From the NCBI GenBank assembly GCA_029263715.1, contig JAJUFP010000007.1, positions 1 to 64,000 on the forward strand: a stretch of DNA of 64,000 nucleotides, read 5' to 3'. This document shows positions 37,553 through 48,101 of this stretch, one piece after another. Within the stretch, counting starts at the first letter, position 1. The number at the start of each line of letters is the position of its first letter. This DNA is from Nitrososphaera sp. (GTDB lineage: Archaea; Thermoproteota; Nitrososphaeria; Nitrososphaerales; Nitrososphaeraceae). A program made the translations under genes and the position numbers. The notes below the pieces were generated by a model. That model was not told the DNA's origin and did not search any database. It saw nothing but the letters and a program-made list of their open reading frames with translations.

Positions 37553-37929
37553 CGTTACGATTTGCAGAACAGATATCGTGTATACCTATTGTAAACTTGC
37601 TTCTTCAGCGCGATTTTTTTCAGTGAGTTTCGTTTGGGTTGTAGAATTATTGTGGACCTCCCTGTGATGGAAAAATCTCCTTTCCAAAGAGACACATTTT
37701 AGTAAATCACGATTCAAAAACTGCGTTAATGGCTTCCAAAATGCAGAATTAGAACCTAGGAAAATTAGAAACCAGAGATCTCCGTGTATCAATACAGTGC
37801 TCTTTATTGATACAGATCTGCTGGATTTGCGTCGTCATGAAAATTTTGCATGATTTTGCGAACAAGAGTATTGTGTCTACCCACTAGGATGGCAGTAGAG
37901 ATCTTGTTTCAGATTTGCTAAAAAGTATG

Positions 37930-38016
37930 ATTAATAAAAATTATTACGAAACATAGAAATTAATAGAAGTTATTGTGAAACTGGGAAATTAATAGAAATT
38001 ATTGTGGTTTTGAGAC
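37930..38016. repeat. Three 29-bp imperfect tandem repeats upstream of the exported 843-aa protein
   Basis: Units start at 37930, 37959 and 37988: attaataaaaattattacgaaacatagaa / attaatagaagttattgtgaaactgggaa / attaatagaaattattgtggttttgagac. Confidence 0.75.
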
Positions 38017-38055
38017 TACACTAAGATTATTATTAACATTCTACCATAATGATCA

Positions 38056-40587
38056 ATGTCTGGAAAAGACAGAAAGAAAATCTGGTCCGCGGCCCTAGCG
38101 GCGATTATTTTGGCCGGGCTCTTGATAGGTTTTCCAATGATGACTGCTATTGCAGTACACAACGACAACCTATTTGAACTTGGAGACGTGCAGGCTGCAG
38201 ACATACTAGGTGACGACAACGCTGCAAATGGACCTGACTGGGGTTTTGTAGATGGTACTTCAGATGACGGTCTCTTCGATGCTACTGGAGAACCAGTCGG
38301 ATTAGCTAGTTCTGGTGGCATAGCCGCAACATTCCTCAAGGATGAGACCTCACAGAAAAGTGAAGTTGATCGGACTACATTCTCCGGTGCCGGAGGCTCT
38401 AACAAGAATAACGACCCAATATTTGGCGCAGGCGATACATGGCATTGGGACTCTGGCAACGTACCTGCCAAAGACGACCTTGTCAACATCTATGCATATG
38501 CGACAGTCAACCCTGACAACGACCACCTGGTTATCTACGCTGGGTTTGAAAGACTCGACCCATCAGGCGACAGCCACATAGACATCGAGTTTCTACAAGA
38601 CAACATTGCGCTTGATGAAGCCGTGCCATGCAACGATCCCGGTTCTGACACTACACCTTGCTCGTTTACCGGTTCTACAACGAATGGCAGAACTCCAGGT
38701 GACCTCATTGTTTCAATGGACTTTACCACCGGTGGGGACATCGGCGAGTTTAGCATCCGTGAATGGACTGGCACCGAATACATTCTGGTCGAACCCGCCT
38801 TAACAACGGAGGGTTGCGATTCTACAGACAGCGCTTGTGCTTTCAACAATGGCGTGAGCATTAACGGCGGTCCGTGGGTTAACCTGGACAGACAAGGTGG
38901 TGAAATCACAGACATCCCACAGAATGGCTTTACAGAATTTGGAATTGATGTAACAGGACTGATCGGTGAAGGTGAGGAGATTCCATGTATAACCACATTC
39001 ATGGGCAAGACCCGTTCATCTCAGTCATTTACCGCAGAGCTAAAGGACTTTGCCGGGCCGGCAGGCTTTGACATATGTGGCGCGAGCATCAGTATAGCAC
39101 CCGACGATGTTAATGAAGTTGGCGAAGACCACACCTTTACAGTTACCGTCAATAAGCAATTTGGAAGTGTTGAAGAACCAGCTGATGACGGCACAATAGT
39201 CAGCGTAACGCTGACCGACGCCAACGGTGCTGTCAGCGAAGTCTCCAGTGACACATGCGCTTCGCCGGGAACCTCTGGTGGTACATGTAGTGTGACGTTC
39301 ACTTCAAACACACCAGGAACGGTGACGGGGCATGCTTCAGCCGAAGTCCAAGTTGGTGACACGACAATTACAGTTGAAACTGATGGAACTGACAGCAATT
39401 CTGGTGATGCCGTAAAGCGCTTTGTTGATGCCTTTATCATCATAGCACCGGACGATGTGAACAGTGTAGGTGAAAGCCATACTTTTACTGCAACTGTAAA
39501 GCAGAACGATGGTCTTGGAGGCGGCTTTGTCAACGCCCCTGATGGCACGATAGTCACCGTCACTTTGACTGACTTATCTGGTGCGGTAAGCAGCGTATCG
39601 AGCGACGCATGCGCTTCACCTGGAACGTCTGGTGGTACATGCAGCATCACGTTTACTTCCAACACTGCGGGTACTGTAACTGGACACGCTTCAGTCACAT
39701 TAACCATCGGTGGCGTGAGCTTGACCCGTTCCACTGATGGCACGGGTAGCAACTCTGGAGACGCAACAAAGCAATTCATAGCAGGCACCCTCCGCTGGAC
39801 TAAGGTGGACAATGCGGAACAACTGCAAGGAGGAGCCACATTCCAAGTGTGTCGCACACATAACTTCAACAGCGCAACTTCAGCATTTGACCCAATTACA
39901 CCTGTCTGTGTCAACGTAGTAGACGACACTGACGGCACAGTGGGTCCAGGACTTGACCAGGATCCGGATGCTGGCCAGTTCCTGCTAAAGGACCTCCGTT
40001 TAGGCAGATACACGGTACAGGAGACAGTTCCGCCTGCTGGCTTTGCAGCCGACCCTGATACAGTCACCGTGGACTTGACTGTCAGCAGCCCCAATGCCAT
40101 AATCGCTGAAGCATTTGTCGACCAGAGGCCGATACTAAAGATCACAGAGTTTGGCTACACCAATGAGCCCACAGGAACACCCACAAGTGGAGTGGTTTCA
40201 GGAACTACTGTATACACTGCAAAAATGAAGAACTTTGGTGAAGCAACCGCACTCTTGGACATTTCATTGACGGCAAGCATTCAAGGCGGGACTCTGAGTA
40301 GTGGCACATTCACATACGTAAGCTCTACTGGGCCTGCTGGTGTCAGCCAGCCCTCTGCAGGGTCTAGCTGCGTTGCAGGCTGCACCGCGTCATGGACAGA
40401 TGTTTCCTTGGCTCCAGGAGCTGAGCTCACGTTCGTCATTACCGTCCAATATAGCGGAGTTCCAGATGGCACTGTGGTCAAAGCAGACCTAGCATCTACC
40501 TATACCACAAATGTTGCAGGTGATGTCCTGACACGTACCGCGTCCGGGTCACCAGCCGCCATTACCTTCACTGTACAGAGCGACTAA
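38056..40587 (+). CDS. Large exported surface protein with two Ig-like repeats and a SpaA/prealbumin-like domain
   Basis: Signal-like N-terminus. Two repeats beginning IAPDDVN(E/S)VGE(D/S)HTFT and sharing CASPGTSGGTCS(V/I)TFTSNT(P/A)GTVTGHAS, then TLRWTKVDNAEQLQGGATFQVC...GRYTVQETVPPAGF (SpaA-like). Confidence 0.85.
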   Translation: MSGKDRKKIWSAALAAIILAGLLIGFPMMTAIAVHNDNLFELGDVQAADILGDDNAANGPDWGFVDGTSDDGLFDATGEPVGLASSGGIAATFLKDETSQKSEVDRTTFSGAGGSNKNNDPIFGAGDTWHWDSGNVPAKDDLVNIYAYATVNPDNDHLVIYAGFERLDPSGDSHIDIEFLQDNIALDEAVPCNDPGSDTTPCSFTGSTTNGRTPGDLIVSMDFTTGGDIGEFSIREWTGTEYILVEPALTTEGCDSTDSACAFNNGVSINGGPWVNLDRQGGEITDIPQNGFTEFGIDVTGLIGEGEEIPCITTFMGKTRSSQSFTAELKDFAGPAGFDICGASISIAPDDVNEVGEDHTFTVTVNKQFGSVEEPADDGTIVSVTLTDANGAVSEVSSDTCASPGTSGGTCSVTFTSNTPGTVTGHASAEVQVGDTTITVETDGTDSNSGDAVKRFVDAFIIIAPDDVNSVGESHTFTATVKQNDGLGGGFVNAPDGTIVTVTLTDLSGAVSSVSSDACASPGTSGGTCSITFTSNTAGTVTGHASVTLTIGGVSLTRSTDGTGSNSGDATKQFIAGTLRWTKVDNAEQLQGGATFQVCRTHNFNSATSAFDPITPVCVNVVDDTDGTVGPGLDQDPDAGQFLLKDLRLGRYTVQETVPPAGFAADPDTVTVDLTVSSPNAIIAEAFVDQRPILKITEFGYTNEPTGTPTSGVVSGTTVYTAKMKNFGEATALLDISLTASIQGGTLSSGTFTYVSSTGPAGVSQPSAGSSCVAGCTASWTDVSLAPGAELTFVITVQYSGVPDGTVVKADLASTYTTNVAGDVLTRTASGSPAAITFTVQSD

Positions 40588-40858
40588 CAAGAACAAGATG
40601 GGACATGTATGACGTGTCCCTTCCTCTCTTCTTTCTTTTTTCTTTTATACAACTTGAAGAGACAACTCTTTAAAAGGCAACTGTAGCTGAATTTTTCGTA
40701 CCGAAGTAATTATGCTATCAGGTCCAATCCGCTAGACATGATCGGATGGCAAATTTGAGAGAATATCTGCTAGAATGGTTTTACGGTCTGTCTAGAATGT
40801 GGAGTTGCCTGTAATGCCTTCCTATGATATTTGTCTATAGTGATGTTATCAGTACAAC

Positions 40859-41401
40859 ATGCACCAGCTATTAATATACCCCCATGTTCTTCGGGAGGCC
40901 ATGGAGAGGAAGCAGTCCAAAAACTGGTCGAAAAACCATACCACAAGACGGACCATAACCATGACTGCACTCGTCGCTATGCTGGCGATTGGTGTGGTCT
41001 TTCTGGCAATGACGCCTTCTACCGCAGAAGCAGCAAGAAAGGGTTCTTATGTCTACTCAAAGATGAAAGTGACATCTTCTGGCATAGACGGTATTCACCC
41101 TGAAAACCGGGTCTATTTTGCGTGGGAAAGCAACAAACCACTGAGGATAAACGTTGCAGACATGACAACAGGCCAAGTTACTCTTGCACAAGGAAGCAAC
41201 GTGGCGGTAACCAACAGCGATTCGAAAGTAACTATCCGCGCCACAATCACGGAATCAGGCGTAGTGGGATTGAATGTTGGTGATGTCGTGGCATATACGG
41301 CAGACCTCGTCACAAGTACTGCAACCTTTGTGAATGAGACCACCGGTCAGTCAGCGAACGGCCAACTAATCTACGCTAACGTGGGCTCTACAGGCAGGTA
41401 A
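40859..41401 (+). CDS. Small exported protein
   Basis: Signal peptide TITMTALVAMLAIGVVFLAMTPSTAEAA followed by a beta-rich domain. Start could be the internal ATG at 40901. Confidence 0.65.
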   Translation: MHQLLIYPHVLREAMERKQSKNWSKNHTTRRTITMTALVAMLAIGVVFLAMTPSTAEAARKGSYVYSKMKVTSSGIDGIHPENRVYFAWESNKPLRINVADMTTGQVTLAQGSNVAVTNSDSKVTIRATITESGVVGLNVGDVVAYTADLVTSTATFVNETTGQSANGQLIYANVGSTGR

Positions 41402-41995
41402 AGGCCTACAATATCTTTTATTTTATTCGCTCTCCCATTAACGCCCTCATTGAGATACTTTACAACATACTCATTTTGACAAGCGTGCAAGGTTAAAACA
41501 GGAATCGTGTGATTGGTGAATTGGAAGTGAGGTCGCTTTGCTCTGGGATTAAATATCCGTGAATAATGCTGACTGTGCCTCTCTGGCGGTATGATGTATG
41601 AGATATGATGATGTGATCTCGAATAGAAGTTCATCACTAGCTCAGAGGTACCTTCCTTTTCATGAAAATAAAGAGATGATTTGGATAAGTGGCGGCAAGG
41701 CACATTGTGATCAATATATACAAGGAAACAGTTGTGTGGACGATTGTTCGGGGAAGAAGGAAACTGGTAAAGAAATTCGAGATATCTCTAGAGTACATTG
41801 TCTTGCTGTGCATCCTGCCCTGTCAAAACCAACTAGATAAAAACAGCGTAGTAGCATCTTGGCATAGGACAGACGGGGTCTATTCCAAATACATTTCTGC
41901 GATATTCATGCAATCCGGATGTCATAACCGGAATCCTCTAAAGCATCCACCCCCTCACAGAAGATTCTAGATGCAGTCAAGAATCATTCTGCAGA

Positions 41996-43345
41996 TCACT
42001 GGCTTGACTCCCCTTTTTTGTCTTGCAACGGTTCAACAAGCAATGTGTCGCCTTGCTTTCCAATTATCTTTACCTTCTGGCCTTTGTTGATGTCCTGCCC
42101 AACACTCTTGGCTTTCCAGTACTCTCCACCCACAAACACAAATCCAGGCTTGCCTCCCACAATGGGATCAAGGGCAGTCCCTTCCTCGCTTTGGTATGCA
42201 AACTGCAAAGGTTTTCTCTTCTTTGCCTGCCATGCCTTGTATGTTAAAAAGCCAAAGAATGCGCCAAAGGGGACCGTCGTCAGCGTTGATAACAATGCAA
42301 GGTTTCCAAGGTGCTGTTCAGTGGTCAAGACCGGCTCCACCGGCTGCGTTATCATCAGCGAAGAGCCTATGGAAAGAACGATAATCCCGCCGATCCCTAT
42401 GGCCCCAAAACCCGGGGTGTAAAGCTCGTAGGCGACAAGCCCCACCCCTATTGCCAGCAGGGCAAAGGCGGCCCAGTTTATGTCAAATCCCTGGCCGGCA
42501 AGGCTGAGGATTATCAGAGTTGCACCGGCTATCTCGCCTCCAAAGCCCGGACTGGCAAGTCCGTAAATGAGGGCAAAAAAGCCTACTGTAAGAAACGTGG
42601 TGGCAAGAAGTGGGTTGGCCAGCACGCTGACAAGCAGGACCCGCAGGCTTGGCTCATGCCTTTCAATCTCTGCACCTGCGGTATCCAGAACCTTGGGGCC
42701 CTTTAGCGTCATCACGGTGGCGTTGTGAGCCTTTTGCAGCAGATCTTCAGGATCGCTTGCTATGGCCTCTATGACGTTTTGGCGCAGCGCGTTTTCTGGA
42801 GTCAGGTTGTCGTTATGGGTGATAAACCGGGCAGCCTGAGTTGCATTTCTGCCGTGCAGTTCTGCCAGTGAGACTACCTTTTCCGTAAGCGCATTTACTA
42901 TCTTGGTGTCATCGACCGGCACGCCGCCGGCTACCGGCTGGGCAGAACCGATGGTAGTGACCGGTGCCATGGCCGCATAGTCCGATGCCATAAGAATTAT
43001 CGTCCCGGCAGACCATGCGCTTTTCCCTGAAGGGTAGACGTAGCCTATAACCGGAACATCTGATTGCTGCATGCTTGTGATGATGTCAAGGGTCGCATCC
43101 ACCGATCCTCCGGGGGTATCCAGCGCCAAAATGATTGCTGAATGCCCGGACGCGCGCTCCACAGCCGAGGCGACGTGTTCTGAGGTTGCCGACGATATGA
43201 AATCTTTGACATCGACCCAGAGCACCTTTTTGTTCTCTGACTGGCTGGAAGCTGTGCCAGGAAATACTGCAAGAATCGTAAAGAAGACAGAGGCTGCAAA
43301 CAAAACATGTCTGAACTTGGATTGGCCCGATAAACTAGTCATCAT
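41996..43345 (-). CDS. NfeD-family membrane-bound ClpP-class serine protease
   Basis: ILALDTPGGSVDATLDIITSMQQSDVPVIGYVYPSGKSAWSAGTIILMASDYAAMAP; C-terminal NfeD OB-fold. Confidence 0.92.
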   Translation of the reverse strand: MMTSLSGQSKFRHVLFAASVFFTILAVFPGTASSQSENKKVLWVDVKDFISSATSEHVASAVERASGHSAIILALDTPGGSVDATLDIITSMQQSDVPVIGYVYPSGKSAWSAGTIILMASDYAAMAPVTTIGSAQPVAGGVPVDDTKIVNALTEKVVSLAELHGRNATQAARFITHNDNLTPENALRQNVIEAIASDPEDLLQKAHNATVMTLKGPKVLDTAGAEIERHEPSLRVLLVSVLANPLLATTFLTVGFFALIYGLASPGFGGEIAGATLIILSLAGQGFDINWAAFALLAIGVGLVAYELYTPGFGAIGIGGIIVLSIGSSLMITQPVEPVLTTEQHLGNLALLSTLTTVPFGAFFGFLTYKAWQAKKRKPLQFAYQSEEGTALDPIVGGKPGFVFVGGEYWKAKSVGQDINKGQKVKIIGKQGDTLLVEPLQDKKGESSQ

Positions 43346-43354
43346 CCGCCCCCG

Positions 43355-44284
43355 TCATTGCGCTTCTGTTTCCCGCCCCGTGTCTTTTGGCTCTTCTTGC
43401 TTTTTCTTTTCTCTCTTACTCTCGACCACGCTAAAGATCTCTTGTCTGGCTATTTCCCTTATCTGATTCTCGTCGAGATGCGGAACCGCCGGCGTCCTTT
43501 CCTTGACGATCCCAAGCAGGGTTCCAAGTTCCGTCGAGTCACCGCCGGTTACAACGATCATGTTCTTCTCCCTGGCGATCTCTGTCCATGTCTGCAGTTC
43601 TCGCAGCCGCATGGCGGCCATGTTCCTGACGTAAAAGTCTGCGGCCTGCGCCATCTTCTCGGCAGCCGTCAGCTCGCCTTCTGCTATTATTATCCGGCCC
43701 CTCTTTTCCCGCTCTGCTTCAGCCTGTTTGGCTATGGCCCTGTGCATGTTTTCTGGAAGCGAGACATCCCTTAACGCAACGGAGCTTACCTTCACGCCCC
43801 AGGGGTCGGTGGCAGCGTCCAGGACTTCCTGCATCCTTTTGTTTATCTCCTCTCTTTTTGAGAGTATGTCGTCAAAATTCGTCTGCCCTATGAGGTCCCT
43901 TAAGGTGGTCTGGGACAGCAGGCTTGACGCAACAAGGTAGTTGTTTACCTTGACGACCGCGTTGTTTGGGTCATTTACCCGAAGGTAAACTACAGCATCA
44001 ACATCCACAGTAACGTTGTCAAGGGTGATTATCTTTTGCTTGGGGACATCCAGGGTAACAACGCGCAGGTCGACCTTTACGGCCCTGTCTATGAAGGGAA
44101 CAAGTATTATCAGGCCAGGGCCCTTGGCACCAATCAGCCGGCCCAGCCTGAAGACAACCGCCCTTTCATACTCTCTTATGATTCTAATCGAAGAGGCGAT
44201 TATTACAAGAATCACGATCACCACTATTGCCACTCCAAAAATCTCGGCTAGCCCCAGTTGCAAGAGAATGTTAGAGGTTTCCAC
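43355..44284 (-). CDS. Stomatin/slipin-like SPFH protein
   Basis: IIREYERAVVFRLGRLIGAKGPGLIILVPFIDRAVKVDLRVVTLDVPKQKIITLDNVTVDVDAVVYLRV. Confidence 0.93.
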   Translation of the reverse strand: METSNILLQLGLAEIFGVAIVVIVILVIIASSIRIIREYERAVVFRLGRLIGAKGPGLIILVPFIDRAVKVDLRVVTLDVPKQKIITLDNVTVDVDAVVYLRVNDPNNAVVKVNNYLVASSLLSQTTLRDLIGQTNFDDILSKREEINKRMQEVLDAATDPWGVKVSSVALRDVSLPENMHRAIAKQAEAEREKRGRIIIAEGELTAAEKMAQAADFYVRNMAAMRLRELQTWTEIAREKNMIVVTGGDSTELGTLLGIVKERTPAVPHLDENQIREIARQEIFSVVESKREKKKQEEPKDTGRETEAQ

Positions 44285-44472
44285 GATATGTATTGGCTAT
44301 TTGAATATTTAACATTGAATCTCGTAGACTTGCGAAATAATGATTTTAATTGATTAAACGGTGTAAAGATTATATCTTCAACGCATTTAGAATCTATTAT
44401 TCTTACTCACCAGAGAGCCTTGCAAAGCGGATGAATCAACTTGCGGCAACATCAAAAAATTAAGGGGTTTGG

Positions 44473-44784
44473 TCAGCTAGTTTTTGGCTTTTCTTTTGCC
44501 GCTGTTTCGGAACTTTCCTTTTTTTTAACATCGGTTGTATCGGCAGCAGTACCGTTTGCTTTGATGGCCTTTATGGCCTCGATGCACGCTGCCTTGATGT
44601 CCTCATAAGCAGTTACGCTCAGGATCTCCTCCAGGGAGGGGATCGCTTCTTCGCCGCGGGATGACAATTCTCTGATGGCCGTCTTCTTTTCTTCAGCATT
44701 GTCTGACCACTTGGCTGCTACTTTCAGCTCATAGAATGTCTTGGCGTTAGACAATTTTCGATCGACCCATACTATAATGGGCAA
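44473..44784 (-). CDS. Small HEAT-like helical protein
   Basis: KKTAIRELSSRGEEAIPSLEEILSVTAYEDIKAACIEAIKAIKA. TTG start proposed because the longer ORF is antisense to the next gene. Confidence 0.5.
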   Translation of the reverse strand: MPIIVWVDRKLSNAKTFYELKVAAKWSDNAEEKKTAIRELSSRGEEAIPSLEEILSVTAYEDIKAACIEAIKAIKANGTAADTTDVKKKESSETAAKEKPKTS

Positions 44785-44872
44785 AGTAGTATTTATTGAA
44801 GCTGCTAAAAATGCAGATGTATATCGTCCAAATGTTTGAATTAAAAAAGAAAGGGAGGGATACTGGTGACTT

Positions 44873-45349
44873 TTACCAGTGGCGGAAATGACCTTCGCCC
44901 CAGTGGCCGAATCCCTTGCCGTATCCGTGCTTGAAGCCTCCGTGCATGAAGCCTTCTCCAAGCTGGAACTCGTCTGAGGCGTGCAGCACGCTTCCATTTC
45001 CTGCGTCGATTATTACCATCTTGCCGGTGTCGGTGTCTGTATTGACCACAAAGAATGTGTACACCAGGTATCCTTGCACTACGCCAAGGTGTCCGCTTAC
45101 TACCTTGCCATCGGTTACCTGTTGCTGGGCAGTTTCAGCAGCCGCGGTAAATGAGACCTTTAGGTTTTCGTCAATAAAGTTGCTCATCTGCTCCCTTACG
45201 TTTACCGAGCCGTTGATCTGCGGCATTCCGTTCTGCATGTCTGCCTGCTGCGCGCTTACTGATGCTACTGTTGCCAGCGAAAGCAGGCCGGCGGCAGCGA
45301 TGACAGCGGCTATCACCAGTCTTTTGTTGGTGAAGTTAGGCTTTACCAC
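44873..45349 (-). CDS. Exported PepSY-like small protein with Gly/His-rich tail
   Basis: Signal peptide; VSGHLGVVQGYLVYTFFVVNTDTDTGKMVIIDAGNGSVL (PepSY-like); tail GGFKHGYGKGFGHWGEGHFRHW. Confidence 0.7.
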   Translation of the reverse strand: MVKPNFTNKRLVIAAVIAAAGLLSLATVASVSAQQADMQNGMPQINGSVNVREQMSNFIDENLKVSFTAAAETAQQQVTDGKVVSGHLGVVQGYLVYTFFVVNTDTDTGKMVIIDAGNGSVLHASDEFQLGEGFMHGGFKHGYGKGFGHWGEGHFRHW

Positions 45350-45528
45350 AGGTATGATGACGATGAAAATTATATTAACCGTTGTTGACTATTGATAGGT
45401 AACAAAGTTACCTGAGAATTTCCCTGCAAGACCTTTGTCAGCATCTCAAATTCACTGGTAACATGATTTTCAGTTGTTCTTCTAAATCTACTACAATGAT
45501 GCGAGTGTAGATTTCTTGTCTGGCCGCG

Positions 45529-45762
45529 TCATTTCGTCACCATCATGGTCTGGGTGGCCTTGATCTTTTCAATTCTCCTAACGCGCCGGCTGATGATGTC
45601 CCTCAAACCACTCTCTGTGTCCGCTTTTATCTTTATAATTATGTCAAAGGTGGAGCCGTAGATCTGGCTGGCCTCCTGAACGCCGGATAGAGTGCGAAGC
45701 TCGTCGATGACGGCATGATCGCATCCCGGCTCGCAGCTGATAAGGACGTAAGCTGTCGGCAT
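45529..45762 (-). CDS. Lrp/AsnC ligand-binding (RAM) domain protein
   Basis: MPTAYVLISCEPGCDHAVIDELRTLSGVQEASQIYGSTFDIIIKIKADTESGLRDIISRRVRRIEKIKATQTMMV. Confidence 0.88.
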   Translation of the reverse strand: MPTAYVLISCEPGCDHAVIDELRTLSGVQEASQIYGSTFDIIIKIKADTESGLRDIISRRVRRIEKIKATQTMMVTK

Positions 45763-45769
45763 TTACCGG

Positions 45770-46078
45770 TCACGCTCCCTCTTTAGGCTGGAACGTTTTC
45801 TGCCACAAAGATTCTATTTCATTTGCCAGCGCAAAATCGCGCTCTGTGATTCGCTGAACGTCAAAGGATATGGAGGATATCTTGACCGTCCTCCAGATTA
45901 TGGTGATGACTGGGTGGTGGTCGCGCTCTTCGGCCACCTTTGCAACCTCGTTTACAAAATCCACGGCCTGCCTGAAGGCAGAAAAGCTAAAAGTCTTGAC
46001 TATCTTGCCGTCTTTTAAGCTCCACTGGCTGTCCAGCTGGCTTAGCCTTTCTGCTACCTCTTCATCGGATAATAGCAT
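45770..46078 (-). CDS. 4a-hydroxytetrahydrobiopterin dehydratase (pterin-4a-carbinolamine dehydratase)
   Basis: MLLSDEEVAERLSQLDSQWSLKDGKIVKTFSFSAFRQAVDFVNEVAKVAEERDHHPVITIIWRTVKISSISFD. Confidence 0.85.
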   Translation of the reverse strand: MLLSDEEVAERLSQLDSQWSLKDGKIVKTFSFSAFRQAVDFVNEVAKVAEERDHHPVITIIWRTVKISSISFDVQRITERDFALANEIESLWQKTFQPKEGA

Positions 46079-46503
46079 CAGCCTATAATATGCAGGGGGA
46101 ATAATTAAGCAGTCCTTTTCTCGACCAACCCTGAAAGCAGCAGCCAAAGTCTGAAATTCGGTTGGATATGGATTTGTGCAGCAGGTTTCCGCACCTCTGA
46201 CGTCTTTTAAAAAGCTACGAATTTCTTAAATATTAGAACGTGGATAATATGGCAGGGAAAAAATCGCAACCCAGCACAGGTGGTGATTTTCCGATCAGCG
46301 TTGGAGATCAAGTAAAGGCTTGGTCTGTCAAAGAGTCGGAAAACGTTGACGCACACCATCAAGCAGAGTGACCTGCTAATAACAGATCACGAAGTCATGG
46401 ACGCGTCAATGCGGGCCAACTAAGATAGTGAAGGGCCTAACTGCTCGTGAACACTAGGCGAGAAAGCCACATCATCGCTGAAATGTTGCGACTTTTCCTC
46501 TTT

Positions 46504-46704
46504 TTAATCTCCTGAAGCAATAATCTCTTGCCAGCATGGCGGGCAGATGGATGTGTCGTCAACCAGCTTTTGCTCAAAGGTGCGCTCCGACGGTCTGAAG
46601 GTGGCGGCGCAGATGACGCACGACAGGACTGCCGCGGCCTTTTCTTCTGTCTTTGGCAGGTTCTTGCCCTGATGCCGCCTCTTTAGATGCTGCCTGCTAG
46701 CCAT
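46504..46704 (-). CDS. Small zinc-binding protein
   Basis: CVICAATF...CPPCW. Confidence 0.5.
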   Translation of the reverse strand: MASRQHLKRRHQGKNLPKTEEKAAAVLSCVICAATFRPSERTFEQKLVDDTSICPPCWQEIIASGD

Positions 46705-46746
46705 TGACTGTATTTCTCAATCCGCCATTAAAAACTAGCTGGTGTG

Positions 46747-47043
46747 CTAGAGCTTGTCCAGCCTTCTGTTGACCGAGTCGAGGTTCTGTTCCAGGAATCT
46801 CTTGTACGCCAGGAGCAGCTTTTTCTGCTCGGCCTTTGTCACGTCGTCTATCCTGTCCAGCATGTATTCCATTTCCCGCGAAATGTTGCTGATGTGATCG
46901 TCAAGGGCAATTCTCTCTTCAATTGCCCCTGGTATGGAGTGTATCAGCTCCTTTACGGTCTCGGCCGCCTGCCTGGTCTTTGCAGAAATCTTTTCAAAGT
47001 CTTTTTTCTCGTCGGAATCCGTATCTTTCTTTCGCGCGGTCAT
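46747..47043 (-). CDS. Hypothetical helical protein
   Basis: 98-aa charged ORF. Confidence 0.55.
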   Translation of the reverse strand: MTARKKDTDSDEKKDFEKISAKTRQAAETVKELIHSIPGAIEERIALDDHISNISREMEYMLDRIDDVTKAEQKKLLLAYKRFLEQNLDSVNRRLDKL

Positions 47044-47332
47044 GCAATAAAATTAGTTGGTGGTTGCTAATTAATTTTTGAGCCGGTAATAAATTGCCTG
47101 TGTGGATGGAATAACCTCCATGCAAGTAGGGATCTTTTGAAAACGATTCCAAACTCTTGATATATAAGGTGGTAGACGATGTTGAAACAACCATGCTGTG
47201 GTGCAAAGAAAAGCTGGAATAGGCGTATCTAGCGTTTATTCTACAATTAGGCGTCGGCTAACTCATCAATGTCAACAAAAGTAAACATTTTTTCGTTGAC
47301 GTTTGTTTATCTCGAACTGGTTGTATAATTAA

Positions 47333-47902
47333 TTGCCCAATCCATTCATGCCGGGAAACGGCATTGAGCCCAAATACCTGGCCGGAAGGGATGAGTACCT
47401 TGAATCATTTGCAAGGTCCCTCCAATCATTCGAACATGGTCTGCCTAGAAACACGGTACTTTCAGGACTTCGTGGGACTGGCAAGACCGTTCTTTTACGT
47501 CGATTTAAGATTGTAGCAGAATCAAAAGACTGGTTAACGGTAGAACGCGAATTCAATGCAAGATTTTCAGATGAAAACACATTTGCCGAAGCAATAGTCA
47601 AAGACATTGTAACAAAAGCAACCGACGTTTCTCTGGCCAACAAGCTAAAAAAACTTGGCAAAAGGATGATTGATACAATAAAACCGGAAGAATTGGACGT
47701 GTATGGAATAACCTACAAGCCATTCTACAAGGAAGCAAGAAAGGAGCTTTTGGAAGATTATCTAAAGGAAATCCTTGTCAAGAACCGACTTATTTTGCTG
47801 CTGTTCTGGACTTTAAGGTTTCATCCAATGCCTTTGATTAGACCTTTTCGCGTAATTAATGTTGTCATCAGGTTAAACTATTATGAAGGAGTGCACCTAT
47901 GA
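47333..47902 (+). pseudogene. Truncated AAA/STAND-type ATPase
   Basis: Walker A VLSGLRGTGKTVLLRRF is present. The ORF loses ATPase character after LKEILVKN, before a recognisable Walker B. Confidence 0.6.
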
Positions 47903-48101
47903 AAAATATGCAGTAACGGTTGTTAAACGAGCTCGACCGACATCGTTAACTGCCTACTTGATCTTTGTCTTCTTCAGAAGAGTTTTCTCAATCAGGCGAA
48001 TTCTTGCTAAGTTATCTAATTCAAGGTAAAAGCCTTCCATAGGCCCACAATCAAGCTTTTATAATTCTTTCTACTATTGTCTAAGCGGGCAGAACCGATA
48101 G

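Noticed and set aside
39021-40145. 374-aa minus-strand ORF
   Set aside because: Antisense shadow of the well-supported 843-aa surface protein; low-complexity Val/Ser/Pro composition typical of a shadow frame.
41689-41970. 93-aa plus-strand ORF
   Set aside because: No recognisable features, unusual composition, competing ORFs in other frames; not supportable.
46249-46371. 40-aa ORF MAGKKSQPSTGGDFPISVGDQVKAWSVKESENVDAHHQAE
   Set aside because: Reads like coding sequence at first but stops abruptly; may be a truncated gene, evidence too weak.
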